From assembly GCA_022494885.1 (NCBI GenBank), contig JAGVSM010003964.1:62001-126000 (forward strand): a DNA stretch of 64,000 nt. Reading direction: 5' to 3'. The position numbers and the translations under genes were made by a program. The notes under the pieces were generated by a model. It was not told the origin of the DNA. It did no database searches and was given only the letters and a program-made list of their open reading frames with translations. Positions 52,955 to 63,775 of this stretch are shown in pieces. This stretch comes from Micrasema longulum. Its lineage: Eukaryota > Arthropoda > Insecta > Trichoptera > Brachycentridae. The number at the start of each line of letters is the position of its first letter. Within the stretch, counting starts at the first letter, position 1.

Positions 52955-53530
52955 AAAAGTGTAACTTTTCAAAAAAGAGACTAGATCTTGAGCTTGGAGA
53001 GTGGCTTACACTGTTACAGTTAGTAATTTGAAGTTATATAATTTCGAATATACATGAGAATAAAAAAAATATTTAAGATGTAAAGAGAACAACAGAAAAA
53101 ATACTAATTAAAATAGGAATGCTGTTTTTACTCGGTTTCAAAAACTTTCTTCAAATTTACATTGAATTTTTTTTTTGTTTTTTATTTTATTTTTTAATTA
53201 AAGAAAACGTTTGCGTTCTTATTATTTACCCAAATATTTCAATTTTGGGGCCATTGTCAACGAGTTGTAAATAACTCACTATTAGAAAATGAAAATCAAG
53301 TTGAGGTAGAGTGGGGTTCGAACCTCGGACCTCTGATCCGTGAGTCCGCAACACTAGCCACGGGACCACAACCCGATTTAATTTTTATTATTATTATTTT
53401 ATTTAATTTACTCATATAATAATAGTTTCAATAGTTTTAAGTTCATTATAATAATTTATATTCCTCTGAAAACTAAACTATTTTGTCCGTAATTTGAATT
53501 TTTTTAAATTTGATTATTTCTATCATTATT
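52955..53530 (-). mobile_element. LINE 3' untranslated fragment, split by a SINE
   Basis: 52958-53170 (AAAAAAGAGACTAGATCTTG, AGCTTGGAGAGTGGCTTACA, CTGTTTTTACTCGGTTTCAA) and 53400-53530 (GTTTTAAGTTCATTATAATA, CTGAAAACTAAACTATTTTG) match 49655-49975 in order, with the second-family SINE between. Confidence 0.6.
53211..53375 (-). mobile_element. tRNA-derived SINE, second family, copy 2
   Basis: Minus-strand head GGTCCCGTGGCTAGTGTTGC, GGACTCACGGATCAGAGG, box B GGTTCGAACCCCACTC, body GAGTTATTTACAACTCGTTG and CCAAATATTTGGG-like, ending in AATAAGAACGC. Same layout as 32285-32449. Confidence 0.72.
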
Positions 53531-53779
53531 TTCGGTATTTTCGTTAAAGTAAAACGCAATTTCACAATCCCGCTTCCTTCATTCATCTCTTATACTACTT
53601 CTTAACACTATCTCTATTTTCCCTTCACACTACTACCTTCTGTTGTCAATATTTCTTCTCTTTTCTTTTCATTTGTTTTCTTCAATAATGTTTGACTTTC
53701 CTATAATCATATTTTTTAAATAATTTTAATCGTTGAGGAAAGACACGACGTAGGTAATAACCGTGGGCCGATAGGAGAG

Positions 53780-54310
53780 TAATGATGTCAGGAGTTCATC
53801 TAAATAATGCGAAGGGGTTTCTTTACCTTGAGAGTAATAAGATCTCCGGGATGGTCGTTCAAAGAGCGAGGTCGACCGCCGTATACATCAGACAATGCTC
53901 GCGTTTAACGGAAAATCTAAAAGCGATAGACTTGAAACTACGCAAGCTCCTCGAGATCTTTGTATGGATAGCTAAAAGACTTGGTGCTTATCCGAAAAAA
54001 ACTTAAAGAAACTAGAGGCTTTCGAGATGTGTTCCTATAGAAGAATTATCATCAATGACGTAGTATCACGAATGACGAGATCCTTATCAGAATCCAAAGA
54101 CGTGCTAGATAAATTGGACACATAGTGCACGGTCTCCTACACGAGATAGTAGATGGGATGTCTGATGGGACAAACTACAAGGGACGTCCTCGTCGAGAAT
54201 CCCTCGAAGAGTTATGCGAGGATATGAGCTGCGGGTGATATGAAAGAGCTGAAGAAGGACTCACAAGGCAGACCCAAATGGCAGAGAAGATGCAGAGTTT
54301 CGCTTCAAAC
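53780..54310 (+). pseudogene. RTE-like RT C-terminal relic
   Basis: Reads KISGMVVQRARSTAVYIRQC, LRKLLEIFVWIAKRLGAYPK, then KKLEAFEMCSYRRI (after a shift), RIQRRARLIGHIVHGLL, KGRPRRESLEEL and TRQTQMAEKMQSFASN. The KKLEAFEMW-YRR and GRPR motifs are the signature of the RTE-type C-terminus. The end at about 54310 directly adjoins another RT relic. Confidence 0.7.
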
Positions 54311-54486
54311 TAATCAATTTGAGATGATTGAAGCATGGGAGATAAAGCCATCTAAATCTAGAGCTATTCCATCTTATCCTGATGACAACATTACAATTTG
54401 CACCGTTCCCAAAGCCATACATTCAATGTTTATAGGTAGAACACATAAATCAAAAAAATTTAAGATTATTTTCAAACTAAGGTAAC

Positions 54487-55950
54487 GAGCTGCTCCAGGT
54501 CTCGATGGCATAACTCCTGCCATCTTTGGTATATGTAAAGATGAGATAGTTAAACCATTAGTATTTCTTATTAACAAATCCTTGTCGCGTGGTATATTTC
54601 CGGACCAGCTAAGAATCGCAAAAATAATCCCAATTCATAAAGATGCATGCAAAAAAATGTTTCCAATTACCGCCCTATCTCAATACTGCCAGTATTTTCT
54701 AAGATATTTGAAAAAAAAAAAAATACAGACTCACTAAATACTTGACCACCAATAAAATTCTTACATCTCAACAGTATGGGTTCCGATAGTTTTCAAATAC
54801 TAAACATGCTGCTTATAATTTTGTCTCAAATTTACAAAAAAAACTGGATGATGGTGAATTTCCTTCAGCTATTTTTATAGACTTAAAATGGGCTTTTGAT
54901 TCAGTGGATCATGTGATTATATTGAGGAAACTGGAACATTTGGGCATATTTGGCAACCCTCTGGAAACACTTCGAAACTATCTTTCCAACTGATATTGCG
55001 TGGTTCAAGTTGTAAAAGAATCCAGTGATCTAGGTAGGATAACTTGTGGAGTTCCGCAGGGGTCAATCCGTGGTCCTATTTTGTTCCTCATATATATTAA
55101 TGACATTACTAAGTGGAGTTTAAGGAGTACTCTTTAATTGTATGCCAATGATACTGTTATTTTCTACCATAATCGTAACCTGAAAGAACTCGAAAACATA
55201 ATGGAGACAGAATTCAACAGTCTAGCTGACTGGATGAGATTAATTAAATTAAGTCGGAATGTTAAGAAAACATCATATATTCTTTTTGGGAACAAATAGG
55301 ACTTAAATATCTATATCTTTCGGAGCTGGCTGTATTGAAAAGATTTATGTTACTATTTATTGACTACAAACTTTCATGGAGCTACCAATTTGAAAATGTA
55401 AAATCAAAAATAGCACCCGTATATGACGTATTGCATGGAATTCGTGGCTTGCTTTCTCATTCCGTTTTGTTTGCCGTCTACTACGCTTTGATACATTCCC
55501 ACTTATCCTATTTATCATGTATATGGGGTTTTGCCAGCAAAAAACAGATCTTGGAAATACAAGTACTTTAGAACAGAGCTCTGAGAAACATCCTTGGACT
55601 GAAATGGGATTCCCATGTCAAGAATATCTACCGACAGACAAAAATACTTCCTTTCAAGGTGATTCCACTGCATGACATAACCAATACTAGTTTGAATATC
55701 ATAAACTTTTTTGCTCACACAAATTTAAAATACACATTTGGTCATGATATTCACAACTACAATACGCGTTACTCGGGTGTCTAAGTTTCGCCCAGCGAAG
55801 TTCGGCAAAGGGTCTCTGGAAAATATTGGCAATTCCGAATTTAATAAACTGCCCGATGAGCTAAAACACGACAAGTTGAATAGAAAATCCAAAAGTGTCG
55901 CAATTAAAAAAGATTACTTAAATCTTTTGGATAGTAATTGTTATTAATGT
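54487..55950 (+). pseudogene. CR1/Jockey-group reverse transcriptase relic
   Basis: The RT can be followed across frameshifts: APGLDGITPAIFG, IVKPLVFLINKSLSRGIFPD, AKIIPIHKD, QYGFR, AIFIDLKWAFDSVDHV, ITCGVPQGSIRGPILFLIYI, LYANDTVIFYH, DYKLSWSYQFENVKSKIAPV, ALIHSHLSYLSCIWG, KWDSHVKNIYRQTKILPF, GHDIHNYNTR, FNKLPDELK. The catalytic YADD reads YAND, and at least five stops or shifts are present. Fingers to thumb are all represented, the most complete RT domain in the window though badly decayed. The endonuclease is absent. Confidence 0.78.
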
Positions 55951-56165
55951 GATTGATATATATGGTGTAAAGTTTTGTGTTTTATGTTTCTTCTATTATG
56001 TTTTCTTACTATTTCGGATATATTAACTATGTATCATATTATATATTGTCACAAAAATGTTTTCTTTTTATGTACGGTCCCAAATGAGTTTTTTTTTAAA
56101 TAACTCTAGGGAGTATAATAAGAACTATATGTATTATATGTTTTATTAATAAAATAAAAAATGTT
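55951..56165 (+). mobile_element. 3' untranslated tail of the preceding LINE relic
   Basis: A+T-rich sequence from the stop codon to an ATAAAATAAAAAATG block at 56146-56163, the probable A-rich 3' end. Confidence 0.45.
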
Positions 56166-56530
56166 TGCTTATTATGGTTCAATTTAAGTGAATACTTCTA
56201 ATTGGATGGCATGCCTTATTACGTATTATCGTTTTATTGTCTATGTATTGTATTGTTATCTGAATATACATATGTATGTATTCCTAATCAAATACAAAAT
56301 AAAATAAATTACCATGAAACGTATTATTATTAATTATTAGTATTTATTTTGTCATGAGTAATTGATATTGACAACGTTATACATAAAAACATACACGTGT
56401 TTTTAATTAACAGAACGTGGAAGATTTAGATAAATGATTGATAAACAATCAATGAAACAAACAAAAACGCTAAAATACTGCTGTGATCTTACTCTTACAT
56501 AAATTTGGTGGTAGCATTGTATAGGGAAAT
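56166..56530. other. Unassigned A+T-rich stretch
   Basis: Nothing recognised. Confidence 0.35.
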
Positions 56531-56534
56531 TACG

Positions 56535-56665
56535 CCCTGTCGTCATTGAAATTTATTCCAACAGATAGTAAATATGGTAAACCAGCTAATGACAGGTCAT
56601 AAGCCTTGTAAATATCTTGACTTCCATATCACTGTCTACAAATATTTGAACATACTTAAAATGTT
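56535..56665. repeat. Foldback family fragment
   Basis: GAAATTTATTCCAACAGATA, AACCAGCTAATGACAGGTCA, TAAGCCTTGTAAATATCTTG, GACTTCCATATC, CAAATATTTGAACATACTTA. Confidence 0.58.
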
Positions 56666-57159
56666 ATCCCTTTCCTCACATTATAATAGGAGAATAATTA
56701 TTTACCAAACGAGTCAAGAGATAAATAAAAATCCATTTAAATACGCGTATTTATGCACAAATTAGGTACGTCAAACATTAAATCAATCAAAATGTCAAAT
56801 TTATTTACAAACATTTAAGTTATTATCAAATAATAACTGTGTTGTGATTGATGTGAATAATATTCTTGTTATTTTAATCAGAATCAATCCCGTTTCTAAA
56901 TAAATCAAATGAGTTCTTATAATAGATAAGATTGCATTTATTTAGAATATAATGATATAATTATATGGACATTTTCTGAACAAATAAAGTGCGTTATTTA
57001 TTTTTAATTGTTTTATTTTATTTTATTCAGAAAACATACAGTCATACATAATAAGTTTTGAAAACAACAATTTTTTAACATAAAAAGACCAATTAAGTTT
57101 TCATAAATTATGCAAAAGATATAAACATTAAATGTGACAAAAAATTTAAATAAATAAGA

Positions 57160-58190
57160 TAAAGTTTATATTTGAAGCACTAACTTTGTGGTTATTCATT
57201 ATAATAAAATAAATAAAACAACTTTGTTTTTAACCACTAATTTTTATTTTTCACCGACTGGTTTCAAAGCAAACAAACTTCTTTGTCAAGGTTTACGTAA
57301 CTAATGAATTGATTCCTTTTTATTTTATTTCTATCATGTTCACTAAATACTACACGTGAACCCAATAAATCAAGTGTTTTTTTTCTTACACGGGTGGTAA
57401 TCTGATATCATTATTTTCGAAGTAAGACAGGAGAGGACTAAAAGAAATATTGTTTATTTGGTTATTAATTATTGTTTTCTTATTATGAATCGCTTTTTTA
57501 ATTTCTAAGATTTCTAAGTTGTATAATTTTAATATTTTATTTTCAACATGAAGTACTTTTAATCCAGTGTCTTTATTGAAGTTATGATTATTTTCTATCA
57601 GATGATTTGCGAATTCAGAAAAATTATTATTATTTAAGCATCTTAATTGTTCTTTTACTCTAATATTAAAGTTTCTTTTAGATTTTCCAATGTAGATTGA
57701 ATCGCAATCATTACAATTTAATTGGTATATTCCAGATTTATTATATTTATGGACTTTGTCTTTGTGATTTTTTAACAATGTTCCTATATTATTAGTTGTG
57801 TAGAAAGCCGGTTTAATGTTTGATGGTAGGGAATTTGATAATTGTTTTGAAAAAATGTCATTTATAAAAAGAATCCGCCTCCATTGTTTGTGGGTTTGCT
57901 TTATTTACTGTGGGAGTCGAATATAAATATTTGTTTACAAGTTTGCGTTTTTGTTTTTGATTTAATATTTTATCAATGAAGTTCTCATTATATCCATTAT
58001 TATTAGCAATCTGTTTTATTGTATTAAGTTCTTTTTTTAAATTAATATCATCTAGTGGAAAAATAAATAAGAATTTCAAGTGAGAAAAGAATAATTGTTG
58101 ACATTTGCGTTTTCCATGGAGGTAATAAATAAAAATACCGAATGTACACCCCGGGCCATCCACGCACACACATGAACGCACATATAAAAC
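57160..58190 (-). pseudogene. Penelope-like element, linker, GIY-YIG domain and tail
   Basis: From about 58060 the minus strand reads PLDDINLKKELNTIKQIANN, NGYNENFIDKILNQKQKRKL, shifts frame near 57860, reads FPTIKH-like LPSNIKPAF, then 57778-57386 is open: SGIYQLNCNDCDSIYIGKSK, RNFNIRVKEQLRCLNNN, FANHLIENNHNFN, LEILEIKKAIHNKK, DIRLPPV. GIY and YIG are intact, with Arg in RVKE and the C-x2-C/H-x6-H set. This is the C-terminal endonuclease of a Penelope-like retroelement; its RT is lacking. The 3' part carries the tail seen at 36.8 and 40.2 kb. Confidence 0.84.
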
Positions 58191-58199
58191 ATACACAAA

Positions 58200-58630
58200 C
58201 ATATACATTACATGCGGCACATATACATAGCACAAACCACTCAAGATGCACATTCAGCAACTATCCCAAATAATCGACCCCATGAAGAAATTTTCTGTAC
58301 AAATGCAACGTGCAGTTAAAAATGTCTACATCAATACTGGGTCCGTTATAATTTCTACAGGTACGTCTAATGAATGAATTCGAGGTATAATTGTTTTTGC
58401 AAGTTGGTACATAAAAAAGGGAATTTTATCTAGTATAGCGAAGTGGACAGCGGAAACCAATATTTTGTAAAAGATACGGCGAATCAACTATATTATTGAG
58501 AATTTTAAAAAGAAAAGTCATACATATATATTAAAATTAGTTAGAAAACAAATCTACCTCGTTGTGTTTTAGTAGTTGATCGATCTGACTCTCACCTTTG
58601 GATGTAAAATTACGTAATTAAACCAAAAGG
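58200..58630. other. Unassigned stretch with a CACA-rich patch
   Basis: ACACACATGAACGCACATAT-type sequence at 58150-58235, then A+T-rich DNA without features. Confidence 0.35.
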
Positions 58631-58634
58631 CTCG

Positions 58635-58663
58635 GTAAAATACCGTAGTTTACGGTATTTTAC
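58635..58663. repeat. Perfect 13-bp palindrome
   Basis: GTAAAATACCGTA, spacer GTT, then TACGGTATTTTAC; further CGGTAA units flank it (58634, 58672). Confidence 0.7.
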
Positions 58664-58664
58664 G

Positions 58665-59235
58665 ATAATTTTCGGTAAGAAACGAATTTGACGTAGTAAT
58701 TTTTATTTTTTTAATATATAACGAATATGAGTAGCCTTGTTTTAGGACACGTTCATGACAGTAAAAGCCAGGTTTAGATCCATCGGGTGGTTGTCGAGAT
58801 TTATTATTTATTTATTAAGTATGGGACATTCAAGGTCATTCGGTATGTACTTTTTTCACTTTTTTTGATACGTGACAATTTTGAAGGCTTGTAATCAAAT
58901 AAAATAATATGTGTAACGTAAAAGCAAACACAATATCTAGTGGGGCAGAATATTTTCTTCCGAATGGCGTATAACCTAAACCATTTCGTTTTACTTTTCG
59001 ATTTCCTCGATTTGCTCAAAATGCTCACTTTCGTCTGTTTGACCTTCTATTTTGAAGGCTTGTCACAGAGAATAAAGAGAATACATTTTTGACGAATTTG
59101 ATGTAATCTTTTTTTGTTGCGTCTTGTTCTCATTTGTTAAAAAGGGACTCAACTTATGTTAACCCCAAATATAGTACTTTGTTAAAAAATGTTGATTAAT
59201 TTCAATTTCGTCTACGACATTTTGAGTGGGTAGAG
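58665..59235. other. Unassigned stretch
   Basis: Two TTTTGAAGGCTTGT blocks (58881 and 59051) form a direct repeat about 170 bases apart. No coding signal. Confidence 0.35.
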
Positions 59236-59237
59236 AA

Positions 59238-60140
59238 AGCAATAAATAATAACAACAACAACAATAACAACAAACCATCACGCCGTTTTCAGAGAGGATA
59301 GAACGTCATATCACTCTATCTTGGCATACAGACCTCGCTTCCTCTACATTCACGCACGCCGATTATTCCTACTTTTGACATGTCCATCTTCAAGTATTTG
59401 ATGGACTTGCTCGTGCCATGTCTTTCTCGGTCTTCCTCGTTTTCTGCATCCATCAACATTCGCATCGTAGATCCTTTAGGTCGTTCTTCCGCTGTCCATT
59501 CGCTCTACATGTCAAAACCAACGCAGCACCCCTTTCTTGATTCTGTCGATCATGTACGAGTATGTATGCCTTTACACTTCACGGATCTCGACATTTGTGC
59601 ACCTATTTATTTTTTTTATTTAAATCTTAAAGTAGGGCACACATATCATACATTTTGTTATGTGTGTTCTAATAATAACATTGCAAATATATTTAATTTA
59701 TAAATTGTTTATCACATATGTCTTGACCATTATTTTAAATTTTGATATGTTTTTTTCTTTTTTTCTTTTTTTCTTCCTATCATACATCGTTTTACTACAC
59801 ATTCGCCTGAGGGATCGCATTTCGACAGCATTCAACCTACTTTCATCGTCATTTTTCCAATTCTATATATTAGAGTTGGCACTAGAACTCCATCGTGAAC
59901 TGCTAGTTTAGCCTCCTGCGATAAACATTTGTTTGCCAAAGTAGATTTCAGTGCACCGTTCACCCTGTTCCCGGCACTCACCCTCCTTTCAATATCTTTC
60001 TCGGTGTTTCCATCCCTAGTAAACATACTTCCCAGATACACAAATTCTTCTACCTGATTCAGAATATCTCCGTTCACTCTAATCTCACATTTAGCTATAT
60101 GTCCATCCCTTTCAAAAACCATCACTCTCGATTCTAACAA
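59238..60140 (-). pseudogene. RTE-type LINE, C-terminus and 3' end, interrupted
   Basis: 60140-59880: RVMVFERDGHIAKCEIRVNG, QVEEFVYLGSMFTRDGNTEK, DIERRVSAGNRVNGALKS, LSQEAKLAVHDGVLVPTLIY. 59580-59380, after an insertion of about 210 bases: ...DRIKKGVLRWFGHVER-like, then KRGRPRKTWHEQVHQI-like residues. The 3' end (ACCATCACGCCGT block) and a TTG/TTA microsatellite at 59245-59270 close it. VEEFVYLGS-FT-DG and LRWFGHVERM are RTE C-terminal signatures. Frames are broken. Confidence 0.75.
59590..59810. other. A+T-rich insertion in the RTE relic
   Basis: Phe/Tyr-rich chance frames over poly(T)-rich DNA separate the two RTE halves; it may be the 3' part of another insertion, unclassified. Confidence 0.35.
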
Positions 60141-60159
60141 AAAAATAGTAAATAATCAA

Positions 60160-60235
60160 CAACGTCCGAATGTTTGTAGCCAGGCTGGATTTCCTCCCTG
60201 GGGAGAGGTTTAGATCTAATTAAGTCCCTAAGGAG
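60160..60235 (+). repeat. Foldback family, end block
   Basis: CGAATGTTTGTAGCCAGGCT, GGATTTCCTCCCTGGGGAGA matches the left end of 17971-18341, including the CTCCCTAGGGAG-like small palindrome. Confidence 0.55.
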
Positions 60236-60254
60236 TCTCATAAAATTCAATTGT

Positions 60255-60907
60255 TGAAAAAGCTTACCAAATGCTGGGCTTCATTTTAAGAATCTCCAAA
60301 CTTTTAAAAAACCAAATACATTATACAACACTTTTGTACGCAGTAATTTGGAGTTTGCATCCGTTGTGTGGAGCCCACAATACATAACAAACATAGAAAG
60401 GATTGACAATGTTCAACGAAAACTTTTAAAATACCTAGATTATGAAAACAATAAAACACTTTGTACTTACAGCCAATCTGCCAAACAAAATGGATTTTTT
60501 ACCCTTGAAAATAGACGCACTGTATCTGAATTATGCTATTTACATAAATTATTAAATAATAAAGTAGACTCTTTTAACCTACTCTCCAAAATTAATCTTA
60601 ATGTCCCCTTTCGCGTGACAAGAAATAAGTATTTATTCCATCTGCCAGTTTGTAGCACTAACTATGCACAACGCTCTTTCCTCTATCGTTCTTTCTCTAA
60701 CTACAATGTTTTTTTTTTTCATCTATTGATATATTTTACATACCCCTTAATTAATTTAAAAATAAATTAAGACTTATTATTTCTAGCTGCAATTCGATCC
60801 CACTTACTATTTAATAAACTTACTAAAAATATTACAGACATAGAATTAAAAATAGTCCAGAAACCGCATACGCACATCAAACAGAAGGCGACTCAACTAC
60901 TTGAATA
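60255..60907 (+). pseudogene. Jockey-group LINE RT C-terminus
   Basis: A broken start (YQMLGFILRISKLLKN) leads to the frame 60348-60770: MEFASVVWSPQYITNIERID, NVQRKLLKYLDYENN, FTLENRRTVSELCYLHKLLN, INLNVPFRVTRNKYLFHLPV, STNYAQRSFLYRSFSNYN. A poly(T) expansion shifts it, and the ending (IELKIVQKPHTHIKQ...) stops near 60905. Similar to the 19.4-20.5-kb and 41.6-41.9-kb proteins. Palm and endonuclease are missing. Confidence 0.74.
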
Positions 60908-60909
60908 AT

Positions 60910-61990
60910 TGGATCCCGGATTAAACAACTCTGTAGTGGGCATTTGACCGATATTATTTTCAAAACATCAAATATTATTTAACGTCATATAAAAATATCC
61001 GTTTTATGTCAAATAAAATTTGTTTTATATTTTAAGTTTAAAGTTCATTAATTCAATTACTATTATTAAATGACCCTTTACTTATCTACTCTGTTGTGTC
61101 AGTCAATATTTTCGTGTGCACAATAAAATTTTAGATAAATTAACATGTTGCTTTTTTTACCTTACATTTGTGTTATAATTATTTTTTTTTTCATCGGGCA
61201 ACATTACGCGGCAGCATCACGAATGCGCGCGGCGAATATGAGGCATAGTGGGGGAATTATTGGACACAGTCCGATGTATTCAAATATGATTCTACGCTCC
61301 TTCTGGACTATTCTTAATTCTATGATTAAAGGCTTTAGAAAAACAAATGTTGTACATTTATTGGAAGAGTATAATTTGTGTGTCTTTTAAATATGTATTT
61401 ATTATTTGGTAGTAGGTATCTCACCTTATAAAATAATAATAAAGGAATTTATTCTGTTTGTTTAATCTAGTTCTTCGTTATCGGCCACTTACACGAAAAA
61501 TACAGAAGTGACCTTATTTTTTCTGACCTCTTTCGAGCATTAAAACAAGGTCAGAAGCTAATCAAGACGACTCACTGTGTTGTATTTGGAAGCCAACAGG
61601 TCATTAAAGCAATTCGATATTGTAAATATTATAAGCGTTATAAACAATAATTGTGATTTATTTGCTATGGTTATTGCCACAAATATAATTAATTTTAATT
61701 AAACTGTTTGGACGTAAAATAAATATGAAAAACAATTATGTTTCTTTATGAAAATTACGTTATATCAAAAAGGAAGAGTAACTTCTAGTGAAAAATATGT
61801 TTTTTTACTTAATCACAGAAACACAAATACGTCTTGTTTTGCTACCTTCTACATCTTAATCTTCTTTACCTCCAAGAGAGGGATCAATTCACGGATTTTT
61901 TTTGTTTGCATGCGTTTATATTTTGATTCATATCTCGTCACACTGATGATTAAACGTTAAATAAGTATAAACACGTAAAATGATTTTTAT
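60910..61990. other. Unassigned stretch
   Basis: A 61145-61390 plus frame has a hydrophobic start followed by QHYAAASRMRAANMRHSGGI, in a slightly G+C-richer patch (61195-61300), but there is no further support for a gene. Confidence 0.3.
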
Positions 61991-61992
61991 TA

Positions 61993-62160
61993 GCGGCCTC
62001 CGTGGTATAGTGGTCGAGACGCTTGACTCACACACGGAAGATTCCGGGTTCGATTCCCGGTGAGAACAAAAAAAAATAAACGTTAGTTTTTCTCAAGCCT
62101 GGGTGTTCTGTGATATAATTCACCACTGTAATTGGACCTCCTGGCCTGTTGTGGTGCAAA
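61993..62160 (+). mobile_element. tRNA-derived SINE-like unit, third type
   Basis: GCGGCCTCCGTGGTATAGTG, GTCGAGACGC gives a box A and CGGGTTCGATTCCCGG a perfect box B, with D- and T-arm-like stems. The outer bases (GCGGCCT vs GAGAAC) do not pair as an acceptor stem, and an A-run plus GGGTGTTCTGTG body follow, so it is a SINE head rather than a tRNA gene. Confidence 0.65.
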
Positions 62161-62467
62161 AAAAAAATATCAAGGACATTATTGCGACCTTAAGCATTAT
62201 TTAAAATACTTAATTAGGTTAAATTGACCAAACCGCATTCGTTTTTTGCATTTTTTAAACAGTTTTGCACACATTTGACGTTTAATCAGCAGTATGTGGT
62301 CATTATATGAAGCAAAGTGTCGTCGTATTAAAAAAAATAAAATCCCCAAACTTACCATTCTCTGAGGGGTAGAAAAGATTCAGAATACCACCACGGATAC
62401 GCATGATTTCCGTCGATTGTCAAGTTTTTATTTTATTTTATTAGTTAATTCAACAAAGTTGAAAAAG

Positions 62468-62690
62468 ACAGGCGCCGTGACGCAGTTGGTTAGACGGCCA
62501 ACTGTGAAACTGGCGTCGCGTGTTCGATTCCCGCCAGTAGTAAGAAAAAAAATCCAAGAAAGATTTTTTTCTTTATTGATCTGGGTGTTGTGGTGGATTT
62601 TTCGTTACCTCCTTCCATATCCCCTCTATCCCACCAGCTGACAAGCCTCAATATAGAGGCTTAGCGGGTTATTCCTTTTAAAAAAATATT
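62468..62690 (+). mobile_element. tRNA-derived SINE-like unit, fourth type
   Basis: GCGCCGTGACGCAGTTGGTT, AGACGGCCAACTGTGAAACT and box B TGTTCGATTCCCGCC form a tRNA-like head. After an A-run the body has GATCTGGGTGTTGTGGTGG, related to the GCCTGGGTGTTCTGTG body of the unit at 61993, so two different tRNA heads appear joined to a similar body. It ends with CAATATAGAGGCTTAGCGGG. Confidence 0.62.
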
Positions 62691-62739
62691 TTTTTAAATA
62701 CCATTTGTAGATACGTTCGATTTTCGTCGATATCAAACA

Positions 62740-62900
62740 TCGATAATACTACCAGGGCCGGTATTCCAAGCGCTCTCGTGGCCGTATTATCTCGAATATT
62801 TACATACAAGATACACGAGAAAAACTGTTGTCCCGTGCCACGAGTGTGGTTCAGAATAGCACCCCTGACACGCTCGATTTCCGACAATTGTTCAATGTGG
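62740..62900. repeat. Dispersed 'TTACATACAA..ATACGCGAGA' repeat
   Basis: CCGGTATTCCAAGCGCTCTC, TTTACATACAAGATACACGA, GAAAAACTGTTGT resembles 39725-39780 and 63685-63760 (TTTACATACAAAATACGCGA; GGTATTTCGAACGCTTTTAT). Element type unknown. Confidence 0.45.
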
Positions 62901-62914
62901 AAATTGCTACCAGT

Positions 62915-63490
62915 GGCTTAATCACAAATAACTATCGACGTGCTTAAAAATATGCTAAGCATTTGAGCGATCGCAATAAACAATAATGAATATGCTTAAG
63001 TCATCGCAGTCATAAGTCAACGCGTGTGTAGTCTCTAAGTCAACGCTCGTGTCAGTTTGTTTTCATCGTAAATACATAAATACTTTACTACAAAAAATAA
63101 TATAATATTCATTTTATTTATTTATTTTAAAGAAACAAACAGTCGACAGTGATATTTTTTTTTAAAATACAGTTTAAAGACAGACCAGCAAAGTTTGTAA
63201 TTAAAAATCATAGATATTATTAAATTGTGTTACAACAAAAGGATGTGTTTATGTGTATTTGTATGAGAGTTAGTGTAGATGTGTATTAGTGTGGGAGTAT
63301 ATATTGCATTTGCAAAATAGTGAGGAGTATCTATTACAAAAAAGTGAAAAATAAATTACAATTACCATAGCGACTGATTTTCTTGACATTTAGCTTGCCA
63401 ACCGCCGCCGCCGGCTAAATGCAATAAATATCATGATAAATGATCAATAAATAAATAAAAATAGCAGTTTTGGAATATTATCCATATTTA
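62915..63490 (-). repeat. Large dispersed repeat, partner of 31600-31990, split
   Basis: AACTATCGACGTGCTTAAAA, ATGCTAAGCATTTGAGC, TCGCAGTCATAAGTCAACGC, CAACGCTCGTGTC on one side and TTGCATTTGCAAAATAGTGA, CATAGCGACTGATTTTCTTG, AATAAATATCATGATAAAT on the other are the reverse complement of 31600-31990. About 200 bases separate the halves. Confidence 0.7.
63090..63290 (-). mobile_element. Jockey-group 3' untranslated tail inserted in the repeat
   Basis: TTTTATTTATTTATTTTAAA (tail on the minus strand) and a GTGTTTATGTGTATTTGTAT, GAGAGTTAGTGTAGATGTG block resemble the 3' untranslated region at 41400-41560. It interrupts the 62.9-63.5-kb repeat. Confidence 0.5.
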
Positions 63491-63559
63491 CACCGGTGAA
63501 ATTAAAATATGTGATTGCGCAGCAGGATTATACGTCGCGAAACGTAAATATTTTGACAT

Positions 63560-63775
63560 TTAATATTAGGTGTTCACGGATGTTTCATTGTGATCGCGAA
63601 TACGATAAATAACCATGGTGAGAAATTTTTATCACGTCACTTATTAGCACGTCGATAGTTATTTTTGATTGAGCTACTGGCCTGGTATTTCGAACGCTTT
63701 TATAGCGCGGCATAGCGCGTATTTGCGTACTAAATACGATGCGATCAAATAATACATCTGCGACAACGCCTTAAA
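63560..63775. repeat. Further fragment of the 62.7-63.1-kb repeats
   Basis: TTATTAGCACGTCGATAGTT repeats the ACTATCGACGTGC block in opposite orientation, and TGGTATTTCGAACGCTTTTA, CGTATTTGCGTACTAAATAC resembles 62757-62815. Confidence 0.4.

Noticed and set aside
61993..62070. Possible functional tRNA gene
   Set aside because: Boxes A and B are good, but the acceptor ends do not pair and a SINE-like body follows directly.
62468..62540. Possible functional tRNA gene
   Set aside because: tRNA-like head only; the 3' side runs into an A-rich SINE body and no complete cloverleaf can be drawn.
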